Below, piece after piece: positions 16,620 through 24,971 of a stretch of DNA of 32,452 bases. Within the stretch, counting starts at the first letter, position 1. Every line of letters begins with the position of its first letter. Both the position numbers and the translations under genes were made by a program. This DNA is from JBOFEH01 sp051650265. GTDB taxonomy: Bacteria; Bacillota; Clostridia; Lachnospirales; Cellulosilyticaceae. The stretch covers positions 1-32,452 of the forward strand of contig JBOFIR010000219.1 in NCBI GenBank assembly GCA_051650265.1, in the 5' to 3' direction. Below the pieces are notes generated by a model. That model did not search any database, was not told where the DNA came from, and worked only from the letters and a program-made list of their open reading frames with translations.

Positions 16620-17612
16620 TTATAAAATGCAATTTTCCTCTTTGAAAATCTTTCTAATCTCTTCTTTATCACTTGTTTTACCAAGTGCTAACATGAGTTT
16701 GAGCCTCGCTTTTGGTCCTCTCATCTCACCACCCATGATTGCACCAAGGTCTGAGAGTTCCTTACCGCCACCTTCATAACCGTAAGATTCGAATACACGC
16801 CCCGAACCACATCTTGATACGATGACAACCACTACTTCTTTTGAAAGTGCATACTTGATCCCTTCTAACATCTTCACAGGTAAGTTTCCACGACCTAGTG
16901 CTTCTACAACGATTCCTTTGACCCCTGAGTCTACTGAGAATCTAATGAAGCGATCATCCATATCAAGTGCTGCTTTGATAAGGTCTACATGACGTTCTAC
17001 TTGATCTGTATCAACATGTTGTCTATATGCAATATTGCGATAAACAATGAGGTCATTGGTATCAATAATACCTAGTGGCCCATAGGGTGACTGGAACGTA
17101 TTGAGTGATAATGTATTGGTCTTAGTTACCTCTGCTGCAATATTCACCTCGTTATTCAGTACAACAAGTACCCCTTTATCAATGGCTTTTGGAGAAATCG
17201 CTGTACATACTGCTGCTGCTAAATTACTTGAACCATCATAGCCAAGTTCCGAGCTATTGCGCATCGCCCCTACTACCACAAGTGGTTTGTGGTGCCTTAA
17301 AGTTAAATCTAAGAAGTATGCTGTCTCCTCTAACGTATCCGTCCCATGTGTCACGATCACACCTGTAATATCTGTACGATCAAGGTTTTCTTTTACTAAC
17401 TTTTTAAGTTCAATGAGTTTATCGATTGTCATATGTGGGCCTGGGATCTCACAAAAATTGATAACCTCTATATCTGCTATTTTATCAATATTAGACACCA
17501 TTGATAAAATCTGTTCTCCTGATAAAGTCGGGATCGCTGCCCCAATATTTTCATCTACTGTCATGGAGATTGTCCCACCAGTAAATATAATACACACTTT
17601 AGGTTTATGCAT
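16620..17612 (-). CDS. L-asparaginase (type I/AnsA-like)
   Basis: Hydrolyses asparagine to aspartate and ammonia. The first catalytic threonine is in FTGGTISM, the second set is in VTHGTDTLEET, and the lysine is in EVTKTNTL. No signal peptide is visible, so the enzyme is cytoplasmic. At 330 residues it is normal. The upstream sequence GAAGGAGTA is only two bases from the first possible ATG (17621) but eleven from the next (17612), which I prefer; the other remains possible. It lies between the helicase (stop at 17666) and cca (start at 16603). A TATAAT at 17655-17660 suggests it may also have a promoter of its own. Confidence 0.9.
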   Translation of the reverse strand: MHKPKVCIIFTGGTISMTVDENIGAAIPTLSGEQILSMVSNIDKIADIEVINFCEIPGPHMTIDKLIELKKLVKENLDRTDITGVIVTHGTDTLEETAYFLDLTLRHHKPLVVVGAMRNSSELGYDGSSNLAAAVCTAISPKAIDKGVLVVLNNEVNIAAEVTKTNTLSLNTFQSPYGPLGIIDTNDLIVYRNIAYRQHVDTDQVERHVDLIKAALDMDDRFIRFSVDSGVKGIVVEALGRGNLPVKMLEGIKYALSKEVVVVIVSRCGSGRVFESYGYEGGGKELSDLGAIMGGEMRGPKARLKLMLALGKTSDKEEIRKIFKEENCIL

Positions 17613-17665
17613 AACGTTCATTACTCCTTCGCTGTCATGATCTCTTTATTCCTCATTATATACTA

Positions 17666-20014
17666 TCACTTGACATTAGGAAACCAAAATTCCCTTATCT
17701 CATCCCCTACACTACTTTCTCGTACCAACCGCATTGGGTAATAAAAATCTGGCATCAGACTTTGATAAAGTGGTGTCTGATAGCGATCATCTACAAACAA
17801 GATAATCCCTTCATCTTCTTCTGTACGAATGAGTCTCCCTGCAGCTTGAAGCACTTTATTAATCCCCGGATACGTATAGGCATAGTGATAGCCATCTTTT
17901 CCTTTATTATCGAAATAATGTTTAATAAGGTCTCTTTCTTCACCAATCTTTGGCAAGCCTACCCCGACGATCATTACCCCAATCAAACGGTCATGTTTGA
18001 GATCGATCCCCTCAGAAAAAATACCTCCTAGCACGCAAAATCCTACAATTGTACGCTGTGGATTTTCCTCGAACTTTTCCAAGAAAGCTTCTCTTTCTTC
18101 TTCCTTCATCTCATTTTGCTGTAATACTACGGAAATCTGTGGATAATTTTCAGTAAATTGTTCGTGAACTGTCATCATATACTCATATGACGGGAAGAAA
18201 ATCATATAATTACCCACTTTACCCACAGTTACCCTGTGGATATACTGAATTATCTGTGAATAACTCATTTTTCTGTGTTTATATCTTGTGGAAACATCTA
18301 CACCAACCAACCGCTTTGACCTTTCGTTGTCAAAAGGCGAAGGCAATGCAATGGCTAAAGTCTCCACTCCCCCTAACATCTCTTTGTAATAATCAATAGG
18401 TAGAAGCGTCGCCGAGAAGAAGATACTCCCACGATACGTATCAATAATTTTTTTAAGGATCACTGAAGGATCAATGCAGAACATCTTGATCACAACTTCT
18501 GATCCTTTTTCGTAACCATAGGTGATGTACTGCTCGTCAAAGAGTTCATAGATCCTGCCAAACTGGTAGGCCTCAAAATACGCTTCAATCATATCTGCAG
18601 GCAAGGTACTTCCTTGACCTTGTTGAAGGTAAAAATCAACACTTTGTACCACTTGCCTAAGCTTGGTATAAAGCTCCTTTGGTGCTTCTTTGGAGATATA
18701 GACCTCAGCTCTTTCAATGTATTGATGTTTGACTTCAACGAGATACTGATTGAGTTTATTAAGCGCTTCACGCACTTTAGGATAGCCTTTACCTAAAGAA
18801 CTCTTCGCACTCAAGAATTGTCGCTTGGAGATCTTTGCAGAATACATCTCTCTTGCACGATCAACGAGGTTATGTGCTTCATCTACAAGAAGTACATAGG
18901 ATTCACTATCTAGAAAGCGCTTTAGGGCAACTTGTGGGTCAAACACATAGTTGTAATCACAGATGACCACATCCACATAGATCGCAAGATCCAGTGCAAA
19001 TTCAAATGGACACACCTTATGCTTCTTGGCATAGGCCGTTACCACATCCCTTGTAAACACATCTTGATTGGTAAGGGCATCATACAAGGCTTCTTCTACT
19101 CTGTCAAAATGACCATCTGCATACATGCAATAATCTGGTGTACAGATGCGCTCTGAGCACAAGCAAATCTTGTCCTTCGCAGTCAGCGTAATCGTCTTGA
19201 GCGCAATCTGCTGAGTCTGAAGCTGATAAACTGCTTGCTCTGCTACGGCACGTGTAATGGTCTTGGCTGTCAGATAGAAGATCTTCGTTACGTGCCCCTC
19301 TCCCATAGCTTTGAGTGTGGGAAAAAGAGTAGATATCGTCTTTCCTATCCCTGTAGGCGCATTTACATATAAGTTATTCCCTGCCTCAATGCTTTTATAC
19401 ACAGACACCGCAAGCTCTCTCTGGCCTTTTCGGTAGCGTTCAAAAGGAAAGACAAGCTGCTTAAGTGTGGCATCACGTCTGATGCACCAATCCATATAGA
19501 ACTTGATCCATTTGGCATATCTTGTAATCAAATCTTTGAAGAACACCTCTAACTCCCCAAATGTATAGCTTTTGGTCAGATGCTTGATCTCTTTTGTCTC
19601 TAACTGATAATAGGTGAGGCGTACACCAATCTCCAATAAGCCATTTTGGAGGGCAAAAAAGTAGGCGTAGCACTTTGCTTGTGCCCAATGCAGTGGATTG
19701 TAGTCTTCATCAATACTACTAAGCTTTGCATAAGTGGACTTGATCTCATCAACGGTTACACCTACCAGATCTCTGATAATCCCATCAGCTCTTCCTTCTA
19801 TTATAAAGGTGATCTCTCCTGCCAATTCTTCATGGATCAGCCTGACTTCTTTCTCATAGTGTTCATTCATACTGGCTTGTACCTTTTTGTGTGCCAATGT
19901 GCCTAATAGCGCACGATTCGAACTCATGACGGAGGCATTGATACTGCCTTGCCTTAAGGCAAACTCCACGAGTTCCCTTACAGATAAGTTGACTTTGTTA
20001 TGACTCATTTTCAT
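17666..20014 (-). CDS. DinG/XPD-type Fe-S DNA helicase with N-terminal PD-(D/E)XK nuclease-like domain
   Basis: A 782-residue fusion. The first 170 residues contain a PD-(D/E)XK-like core: EGRADG (Asp77) followed by VDEIKST (Glu90 and Lys92). The helicase part follows. Walker A is NAPTGIGKT (Lys225). An Fe-S cysteine set reads KICLCSERICTPDYC (Cys284, 286, 291, 296) with KVC (Cys335). The DEAH box is VDEAHN (378-381). Motif VI near the end is QAAGRLIRTEEDEG. The layout is that of Rad3-related helicases of Clostridia, which unwind DNA 5' to 3'. The ATG has AAAGGAGGG six bases before it. The stop is 53 bases from the asparaginase start. Function is inferred from repair helicases; the substrate is unknown. 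Confidence 0.9.
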   Translation of the reverse strand: MKMSHNKVNLSVRELVEFALRQGSINASVMSSNRALLGTLAHKKVQASMNEHYEKEVRLIHEELAGEITFIIEGRADGIIRDLVGVTVDEIKSTYAKLSSIDEDYNPLHWAQAKCYAYFFALQNGLLEIGVRLTYYQLETKEIKHLTKSYTFGELEVFFKDLITRYAKWIKFYMDWCIRRDATLKQLVFPFERYRKGQRELAVSVYKSIEAGNNLYVNAPTGIGKTISTLFPTLKAMGEGHVTKIFYLTAKTITRAVAEQAVYQLQTQQIALKTITLTAKDKICLCSERICTPDYCMYADGHFDRVEEALYDALTNQDVFTRDVVTAYAKKHKVCPFEFALDLAIYVDVVICDYNYVFDPQVALKRFLDSESYVLLVDEAHNLVDRAREMYSAKISKRQFLSAKSSLGKGYPKVREALNKLNQYLVEVKHQYIERAEVYISKEAPKELYTKLRQVVQSVDFYLQQGQGSTLPADMIEAYFEAYQFGRIYELFDEQYITYGYEKGSEVVIKMFCIDPSVILKKIIDTYRGSIFFSATLLPIDYYKEMLGGVETLAIALPSPFDNERSKRLVGVDVSTRYKHRKMSYSQIIQYIHRVTVGKVGNYMIFFPSYEYMMTVHEQFTENYPQISVVLQQNEMKEEEREAFLEKFEENPQRTIVGFCVLGGIFSEGIDLKHDRLIGVMIVGVGLPKIGEERDLIKHYFDNKGKDGYHYAYTYPGINKVLQAAGRLIRTEEDEGIILFVDDRYQTPLYQSLMPDFYYPMRLVRESSVGDEIREFWFPNVK

Positions 20015-20109
20015 CAGTATCCCTCCTTTCTATCCCTTTATCATACCATAGTGTTCTTATTTTTCCTACGCCACCTACTTCCCATACTTAAAGGTTTAGG
20101 GCGCAAAAA

Positions 20110-20131
20110 GAGGACTCCCCCGAGAGCCCTC
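20110..20131 (-). terminator. rho-independent terminator after the MarR-family gene
   Basis: GAGGACTC (20110-20117) pairs with GAGCCCTC (20124-20131) as an 8-bp stem with one G-U pair. On the minus strand it is followed by TTTTT. The stem overlaps the end of the marR stop codon. Confidence 0.82.
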
Positions 20132-20565
20132 TAGTCATTCTCTTTCATTTTTTGGATTAATAAGTTTAATGCACTTTGAATCTGTATCAATTCTTCTGGG
20201 GTAAAATTCGTAAATAGGTCACTAAAACTATGATTCATGGTATTCCTAAATTGTGATGCGAATACCCTACCTTTCTCAGAAAAGGTAATATAGGTACTCC
20301 TCTTATCCTCATCTTTCTTAACTTTGGTCACATATCCTGCATCTTCTAGTCTTTGTACAATGCCTGATACTGTGGCCTTAGCAAGGGAGAGCTCCTCACA
20401 CAGCTGCGTCATCGTCACTTCTTTGCTATGTGCAAGAACCTTAATGACCATGGTCTGCTGCGGCGTGAGCCCACTTCCTTTCATACTACAACCAATCTGT
20501 GTGTTCATCAGCGAATAAATCTCTTTGATGCATTTGATAATCTCAAAACTACTACTTTCTGCCAC
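20131..20565 (-). CDS. MarR-family transcriptional regulator
   Basis: A 144-residue winged helix-turn-helix protein. Its N-terminal helices are followed by the wHTH (about 45-105) with LTPQQTMVIKVL, LAKATVSGIVQRLEDAGYV and the wing KKDEDKRSTYITFSEKG, all typical of the family. It is probably a homodimer. The start is GTG with AAGGGAAG upstream. It is the second gene of an operon, 17 bases after the small membrane protein. An 18-bp palindrome overlapping the start region of that operon is its likely operator, so it should repress itself and the membrane protein. The inducer is unknown. Confidence 0.92.
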   Translation of the reverse strand: MAESSSFEIIKCIKEIYSLMNTQIGCSMKGSGLTPQQTMVIKVLAHSKEVTMTQLCEELSLAKATVSGIVQRLEDAGYVTKVKKDEDKRSTYITFSEKGRVFASQFRNTMNHSFSDLFTNFTPEELIQIQSALNLLIQKMKEND

Positions 20566-20582
20566 TACCCTAAACTTCCCTT

Positions 20583-21029
20583 CTAACTTAATGCACTCAT
20601 TTTATTAAACCTCATCCAGCCTACTGCAAAGATCACACCTGCTGCAAACAGTGCAGTACCAAGTCCGATATAGAAAGGTGCCCAGTACATTGGGTTAATA
20701 AAAGAAAGTGAGCGAATGGTGATTCCCATTGTCATCATCAGTGCCATAATCGTATAACCCTTTTTATCAAAAAAGGAAAATGCACAAAGCTTTTCTTGAG
20801 CCTTTGCAAGAATTCTATGTTGATGTTTGTGGGCCATCTTACGAAAAATCATATTATAGAAAATCATAAATACGCCTATTGCAACAATAACTGGAATGAT
20901 CTTATTACCATGATCTTTTAATACCACTTCCAAACCAAATTTCATAACCATACTACCAGCCATCATCCAAACAAGTGCAGCTAAAAGAAAAAGTGTCCTT
21001 CTTGAGCATCTTGGAACGAATTTATTCAT
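20583..21029 (-). CDS. four-helix membrane protein of unknown function, in operon with marR
   Basis: I do not recognise a named family with certainty. The 148 residues form four hydrophobic stretches: about 12-32, 43-62, 88-108 and 115-137. The segment joining helices 2 and 3 is basic and histidine-rich (KMAHKHQHRILAKAQEKL) and probably cytoplasmic. GGAGATGATAGT lies before the ATG. The strong, operator-bearing promoter and the co-transcribed MarR gene suggest an inducible function, for example response to a small toxic compound. No efflux-pump signature is visible. The position, not the sequence, supports this. Confidence 0.82.
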   Translation of the reverse strand: MNKFVPRCSRRTLFLLAALVWMMAGSMVMKFGLEVVLKDHGNKIIPVIVAIGVFMIFYNMIFRKMAHKHQHRILAKAQEKLCAFSFFDKKGYTIMALMMTMGITIRSLSFINPMYWAPFYIGLGTALFAAGVIFAVGWMRFNKMSALS

Positions 21030-21046
21030 ACTATCATCTCCATTTT

Positions 21047-21064
21047 TAGTTCGTATGCGAACTA
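21047..21064. promoter_or_regulatory. MarR operator palindrome
   Basis: TAGTTCG-TATG-CGAACTA is a perfect inverted repeat with 7-bp arms. It starts about 14 bases downstream of the -10 box and 18 bases before the start codon, a place where a bound dimer would block transcription. Its size and symmetry match known MarR operators, and the operon encodes a MarR protein. Confidence 0.8.
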
Positions 21065-21077
21065 TTTCTATAGCCTC

Positions 21078-21105
21078 ATTTTAGCACTTTCTACACAATT
21101 GTCAA
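21078..21105 (-). promoter_or_regulatory. strong sigma-A promoter of the membrane protein-marR operon
   Basis: On the minus strand a perfect TTGACA (21100-21105), a 16-bp spacer and TAAAAT (21078-21083) with TG one base before the -10 make this the strongest promoter in the window. The -35 is only 12 bases from the stop codon of the EutH-like gene, with no terminator between them. Confidence 0.82.
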
Positions 21106-21117
21106 CAGGATTATTTC

Positions 21118-22203
21118 TTAGTTTTTCGGAACATTTTTCTCCCTTTTTTCATAACATAATAGCCACGCCAAACTCACTGCTATCAAACCTCCAACCATCT
21201 TAGACACCCCAAATGGCACCACCATCTGAGGCGCTACCGTATTGACAAAGGCAAGCTGTCCACCACATACAAAAGCACCACTCATAGCAAATGCTGCCGC
21301 AATCACTTTTCCTTTTGGATCCATCTTATGAAATCTACTAAATACCAAGAGATTACTTGCGAGGTTCCCAATCATCCCAGCCACAGCATACTCATTCATC
21401 CCCAGTTTACCGCCTAGTTTTAAAAGGGGCTTTTCACACTTGGTCTGAATCACATAGAGCATAGGATAAGCTCCTGCCAAGAATAATCCAATCTTTACCA
21501 CAATCGTTGCTGCTTCACCTACCTGTAAGTACTCTATTTGAATCCCCATGATGGATAAGACACCTACTACCAGTAGCCCAAGTATACTCACACATACAAT
21601 CCCCTTACTCACCCATTCAAAACAACGTATCATCTGCTTTTGCTTATATTGAATGAGTACACCTAAAGCAATGACACCCACTAACATAGGGAGCATATTC
21701 CTTATCAATACCCCAAAGGCAATGCCTTGTACAAGTCCACCTACGAGTGCACCAAATGGCATGGCAATGAGCCCAATCACCAATCCCTTCATCAAATAAG
21801 GCCTGTCCTCTGGCGTAGTCATCCCAAGTGCTACAGGGATGGAGAAACTAATCGTTGCTCCTAGTCCCGCTGCTAGAATAATCCCTGAAAACAGCCCGAT
21901 TTCTGTACTTTCACTGAGCGTGGTAGCAATCTGAAAACCTCCCATATCAAGCGCCAACAAACTTGCTGGTAAAATACTCATATCCATGCCTAGTACTTTG
22001 GCTATTGGTGCACCTACCACTTCCAATCCTTTTGCAAGAAATGGTGCAAGCACAAAGATCCCTATCATATTGAGTGCCAATGGACCAATCGCCTTGATCC
22101 CATCTTCAAAGCTCTTTCCTACACCTTCACGGTCACCTTTTAGATATGCAAGACCTCCCCATACAAAGAACAAACTCACTATGCCAAATAAAATTTGTGT
22201 CAT
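21118..22203 (-). CDS. EutH-like ethanolamine permease family protein
   Basis: A 361-residue membrane protein with about ten hydrophobic segments. The phrases LALDMGGFQIA, FSIPVALGMTTPEDRPYLMKG and IGNLASNLLVFSRFHKMDPKGK match the EutH family, in which E. coli EutH takes up ethanolamine. No other eut gene (ammonia-lyase, reactivase, microcompartment shell) is in the window, so the substrate may be different. The ATG at 22203 has AAAGGAG eight bases before it; a 16-codon upstream extension contains this site and is not used. Upstream is the topB gene with only a weak hairpin between, so it may be co-transcribed. No clear promoter of its own is seen. Confidence 0.83.
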   Translation of the reverse strand: MTQILFGIVSLFFVWGGLAYLKGDREGVGKSFEDGIKAIGPLALNMIGIFVLAPFLAKGLEVVGAPIAKVLGMDMSILPASLLALDMGGFQIATTLSESTEIGLFSGIILAAGLGATISFSIPVALGMTTPEDRPYLMKGLVIGLIAMPFGALVGGLVQGIAFGVLIRNMLPMLVGVIALGVLIQYKQKQMIRCFEWVSKGIVCVSILGLLVVGVLSIMGIQIEYLQVGEAATIVVKIGLFLAGAYPMLYVIQTKCEKPLLKLGGKLGMNEYAVAGMIGNLASNLLVFSRFHKMDPKGKVIAAAFAMSGAFVCGGQLAFVNTVAPQMVVPFGVSKMVGGLIAVSLAWLLCYEKREKNVPKN

Positions 22204-22254
22204 TTCATTTTCTCCTTTATGTAGACTCCCTTTTGATTTATTTTTATCCAATCA

Positions 22255-22282
22255 AATAGGCAGAGGTTAAACCCTGCCTATT
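22255..22282 (-). terminator. weak terminator or attenuator hairpin between topB and the EutH-like gene
   Basis: AATAGGCAG (22255-22263) pairs with CTGCCTATT (22274-22282), and GGT/ACC extends the stem past a bulge. On the minus strand only TTTG follows, so termination would be partial and some topB transcripts may continue into the permease gene. Confidence 0.5.
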
Positions 22283-22286
22283 ATCC

Positions 22287-24458
22287 TTATTTTTTACCTA
22301 GATTTGCGAATGCTGCTGCAAATGCAAAGTTACCCTCATCCTCTTTATCTTGAGCTTTCAGATACTTTTGAACATCTCTCTTATCAACTTTACCTGTACT
22401 ATTTCGGTATTTTTTATTGAAAGAAGAGACTTTTTCTCTAAATGTACATGTTGTACATACATAGATTTGTCCCTCCCCTTCACCTCTTAGTTCAAGGCGC
22501 TTATGGCACTCAGGGCAACGTGTATTAGTGAATTTACTCACTGTTTCTTTGTGGCCACACGCGCGGTCTTGGCAGACATACATCATGCCATGCTTCCCTT
22601 TTACTTCAAGAAGGTGTTTGTTACACTTAGGACAACGCTTTCCTGTCATATTGTCATGACGATACTGGTCGCTACTGCCTTTGACAGCTTCTACAAGCTC
22701 CGCACTGTAGTTTTTGATGCGCCCAATAAATTCTTTTGGACTTTGTTTCCCTTTACTAATCTGCTCAAGTTCATTTTCCCAACTTGCTGTAAGAAGTGGT
22801 GATTTGAGATCTGCTGGTACAAGCTCGATGAGTTGTTTACCCTTTGAAGTTGGCACGATACTATTACCACTTTTCTCAATATAGAACATATTGTAGAGCT
22901 TATCGATAATATCTGCCCTTGTCGCTACTGTTCCAATACCACCTGTCTCTCCTAGTGTCTTGGCCGCTTCTTTTCCCACCTGTACATACTGATGTGGATT
23001 CTCCATAGCTGAGAGTAATGTTGCTTCTGTGAAGCGTGCTGGTGCTTTGGTCTGAAGCTTGACCTGCTCCGTTGCAAATACTTTGAGCTGATCACCTACA
23101 GTAAGTTCTGGGAGCTCTGCCTCTTCTACTTCATCTTCAGATGCCACTTCACCTAGGTCATAGACTACCTTCCAACCTTTTTGGGTGATGTGCTTGCCTT
23201 TTGTCACAAAGCGTTCCCCTTCAACTGCTACTTCAACCGTTGTCTGCATGTACTCACATGGCTTAAGGAGCACACTCATAAAGCGCTTGACTACAAGGTC
23301 AAATACTTTGCGCTCATCTTGACTGAGATTCTGAAGGTTCACACCCTCTTCCGTTGGGATAATCGCATGGTGATCTGATACTTTAGCATTATTTACAAAG
23401 TTCTTATTGCCTTTTATCCCGCCACGCAAAATCTCCGCAACAACTGTACGGTATGGACCTACTGAGATCCCTTGAAGTCTATCTTTAAGTGTCGGTACGA
23501 TATCTTCTGAAATATAGCGCGAATCTGTACGTGGATAAGTAAGTACCTTATGATTTTCATACAGTCTTTGCATGATCGAAAGTGTTTCTTTTGGGCTATA
23601 CCCGAAGAACTTGTTACAGTCTCGTTGTAGCTCAGTTAGGTCATAGAGTGCCGGTGCATAAGATTTCTTAGGTGCTGCATCTACTTTTGTTACTTTTGCA
23701 GCTTTACCTTCTACTGACTTTAAGACTGTCTCTGCTTGCTTGGCATCCCAGATGGTTGCACCATTCTTACCTTGCCACAAGAAGCTTACACCCTTGCCAC
23801 TTAACTTGATGTTAAAGTAATCTTTAGGTTTAAAAGATTTGATTTCTTCTTCTCTCGCAACGATCATTGCAAGTGTTGCTGACTGCACACGACCTGCTGA
23901 AAGCTGCGCATTGTACTTACAAGTCAGTGCACGTGTCACATTGAGCCCTACAAACCAGTCTCCCTCAGCACGACATACCGCTGCACGGTAGAGGTTGTCA
24001 TAGGCAGCCGCCGGCTTTAAGTTCTTGAAGCCTTCAAGAATAGCTTTATCTGTGACAGAAGAGATCCATAGACGCTTCATTGGCTTCTTCACGCCAGATT
24101 TTTCAATGATCCATCTCGCTACGAGTTCCCCTTCACGTCCTGCATCTGTAGCAATGACAATCTCTCCCACATCTTTGCGTGTGAGTAACCCTTTAACCAC
24201 ACCAAATTGCTTGCCTCCACCTTTGAGTACCACGAGCTTCATCTCTTTTGGGAGCATTGGAAGTGTCTCCATACTCCATGTCTTGTATTGGTTCCCATAG
24301 GCTTCTGGATCTGCAAGCCCTACCAAATGACCTAGTGCCCATGTGACAATATATTCTTTACCTTCTATATACCCATTCTGCTTTTGCGTACACTTTAGTA
24401 CACGTGCTATATCTCTAGCCACACTTGGCTTTTCTGCTAATACCAAAACTTTTGACAT
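22287..24458 (-). CDS. topB: DNA topoisomerase III
   Basis: Type IA topoisomerase that relaxes negatively supercoiled DNA and decatenates. The TOPRIM domain has LAEKPSVARDIA (Glu9) and ATDAGREGE (Asp105-Glu111). The active-site tyrosine is Tyr308 in LTYPRTDSRY. The C-terminal part has two zinc-ribbon modules of CxxC pairs (RCPKCNKHL ... YVCQDRACG and RCPECHKRL ... YVCTTCT), about residues 613-685. A lysine-rich tail follows. At 723 residues it is normal for the Gram-positive enzyme. The ATG has AAAGAGG seven bases before it. A promoter lies upstream. It may be co-transcribed with the EutH-like gene by read-through. Confidence 0.96.
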   Translation of the reverse strand: MSKVLVLAEKPSVARDIARVLKCTQKQNGYIEGKEYIVTWALGHLVGLADPEAYGNQYKTWSMETLPMLPKEMKLVVLKGGGKQFGVVKGLLTRKDVGEIVIATDAGREGELVARWIIEKSGVKKPMKRLWISSVTDKAILEGFKNLKPAAAYDNLYRAAVCRAEGDWFVGLNVTRALTCKYNAQLSAGRVQSATLAMIVAREEEIKSFKPKDYFNIKLSGKGVSFLWQGKNGATIWDAKQAETVLKSVEGKAAKVTKVDAAPKKSYAPALYDLTELQRDCNKFFGYSPKETLSIMQRLYENHKVLTYPRTDSRYISEDIVPTLKDRLQGISVGPYRTVVAEILRGGIKGNKNFVNNAKVSDHHAIIPTEEGVNLQNLSQDERKVFDLVVKRFMSVLLKPCEYMQTTVEVAVEGERFVTKGKHITQKGWKVVYDLGEVASEDEVEEAELPELTVGDQLKVFATEQVKLQTKAPARFTEATLLSAMENPHQYVQVGKEAAKTLGETGGIGTVATRADIIDKLYNMFYIEKSGNSIVPTSKGKQLIELVPADLKSPLLTASWENELEQISKGKQSPKEFIGRIKNYSAELVEAVKGSSDQYRHDNMTGKRCPKCNKHLLEVKGKHGMMYVCQDRACGHKETVSKFTNTRCPECHKRLELRGEGEGQIYVCTTCTFREKVSSFNKKYRNSTGKVDKRDVQKYLKAQDKEDEGNFAFAAAFANLGKK

Positions 24459-24490
24459 ATTTGTTCCTCTTTCCTTTGATCTTATCCTCT

Positions 24491-24521
24491 ATTATAACAT
24501 ATTCTTTCTAGGCTATGTCTA
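24491..24521 (-). promoter_or_regulatory. promoter of topB
   Basis: On the minus strand a perfect TATAAT (24491-24496), preceded by TG as an extended element, has TAGACA (24516-24521) upstream at 19 bp. The spacing is long, but the extended -10 can compensate. It lies about 33 bases before the topB start and is divergent from the DUF1622 promoter. Confidence 0.5.
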
Positions 24522-24531
24522 ATAGGCTTAC

Positions 24532-24560
24532 TTGTACCATTATTCATTTTTTGTTATCAT
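24532..24560 (+). promoter_or_regulatory. promoter of the DUF1622 gene
   Basis: TTGTAC (24532-24537) and TATCAT (24555-24560) are 17 bp apart, with TG one base before the -10 (24552-24553). The predicted start of transcription falls just before the inverted repeat at 24570-24584. Confidence 0.6.
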
Positions 24561-24569
24561 GGAGTCATA

Positions 24570-24584
24570 GTGACTAGCAGTCAC
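24570..24584. promoter_or_regulatory. inverted repeat at the DUF1622 transcription start
   Basis: GTGACT-AGC-AGTCAC is a perfect 6-bp inverted repeat at about +3 to +18 of the predicted transcript. It could be an operator or a 5' stabilising hairpin. No regulator gene is adjacent except the LuxR-type one at 24972-25598. Confidence 0.4.
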
Positions 24585-24609
24585 ATATTAAAGCAAAGGA
24601 GCATGCTTT

Positions 24610-24945
24610 ATGTTAGAAACCTTAATGGCCGACCTACTTCCATTACTCATTCATATACTTGAAACGATGGGCATCATCATCTTGACTATTGGCGCTTTCA
24701 AAGCCTTTTTTCACTATCTGAGAAGTCTCATTACCGATGATGATTATGCTATCAAGCACGAATTTGCCACCTCTATGGCTATGGCCCTAGAATTCAAACT
24801 AGCAGCTGAGATCCTCAAGACGGTACTTGTACGTAACCTAGATGAGATCTTCATCCTGGGTGCCATCGTCGTGCTACGTGCACTGATCACACTCATCATA
24901 CACTGGGAGATGAAACAAGATCAAACACACAAAAAAAGTAGTTAA
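24610..24945 (+). CDS. DUF1622-family membrane protein
   Basis: The 111 residues contain about three hydrophobic helices: LLIHILETMGIIILTIGAFKAF, FATSMAMALEFKLAAEIL and IFILGAIVVLRALITLII. The conserved phrase EFKLAAEILKTVLVRNLDEI followed by LGAIVVLRALIT identifies DUF1622, which is widespread and of unknown function. GGAG lies eight bases before the ATG. The gene is alone on the plus strand with a promoter, an inverted repeat at the transcript start and a strong terminator, so it is monocistronic and may be regulated. Confidence 0.87.
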   Translation: MLETLMADLLPLLIHILETMGIIILTIGAFKAFFHYLRSLITDDDYAIKHEFATSMAMALEFKLAAEILKTVLVRNLDEIFILGAIVVLRALITLIIHWEMKQDQTHKKSS

Positions 24946-24969
24946 AGCGATCCTTTAACTACTTTTTTT
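24931..24969. terminator. bidirectional terminator between the DUF1622 and LuxR-type genes
   Basis: A perfect 17-bp inverted repeat (24931-24947 with 24953-24969), beginning with seven A residues and ending with seven T residues, with a five-base loop. It serves both converging genes; the DUF1622 stop codon is within its left arm. Confidence 0.93.
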
Positions 24970-24971
24970 GT

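Noticed and set aside
17257..17640. Open frame of 127 codons on the plus strand
   Set aside because: It is antisense to the asparaginase gene and covers its catalytic motifs; there is no ribosome binding site.
17655..17660. TATAAT before the asparaginase gene as a separate promoter
   Set aside because: The -35 position holds only a weak match (TTTCCT), so I do not list it as a feature; it remains possible.
21118..24458. Start of an ethanolamine utilisation operon
   Set aside because: Only the permease-like gene is present; no lyase, shell or regulator gene of that pathway is next to it.
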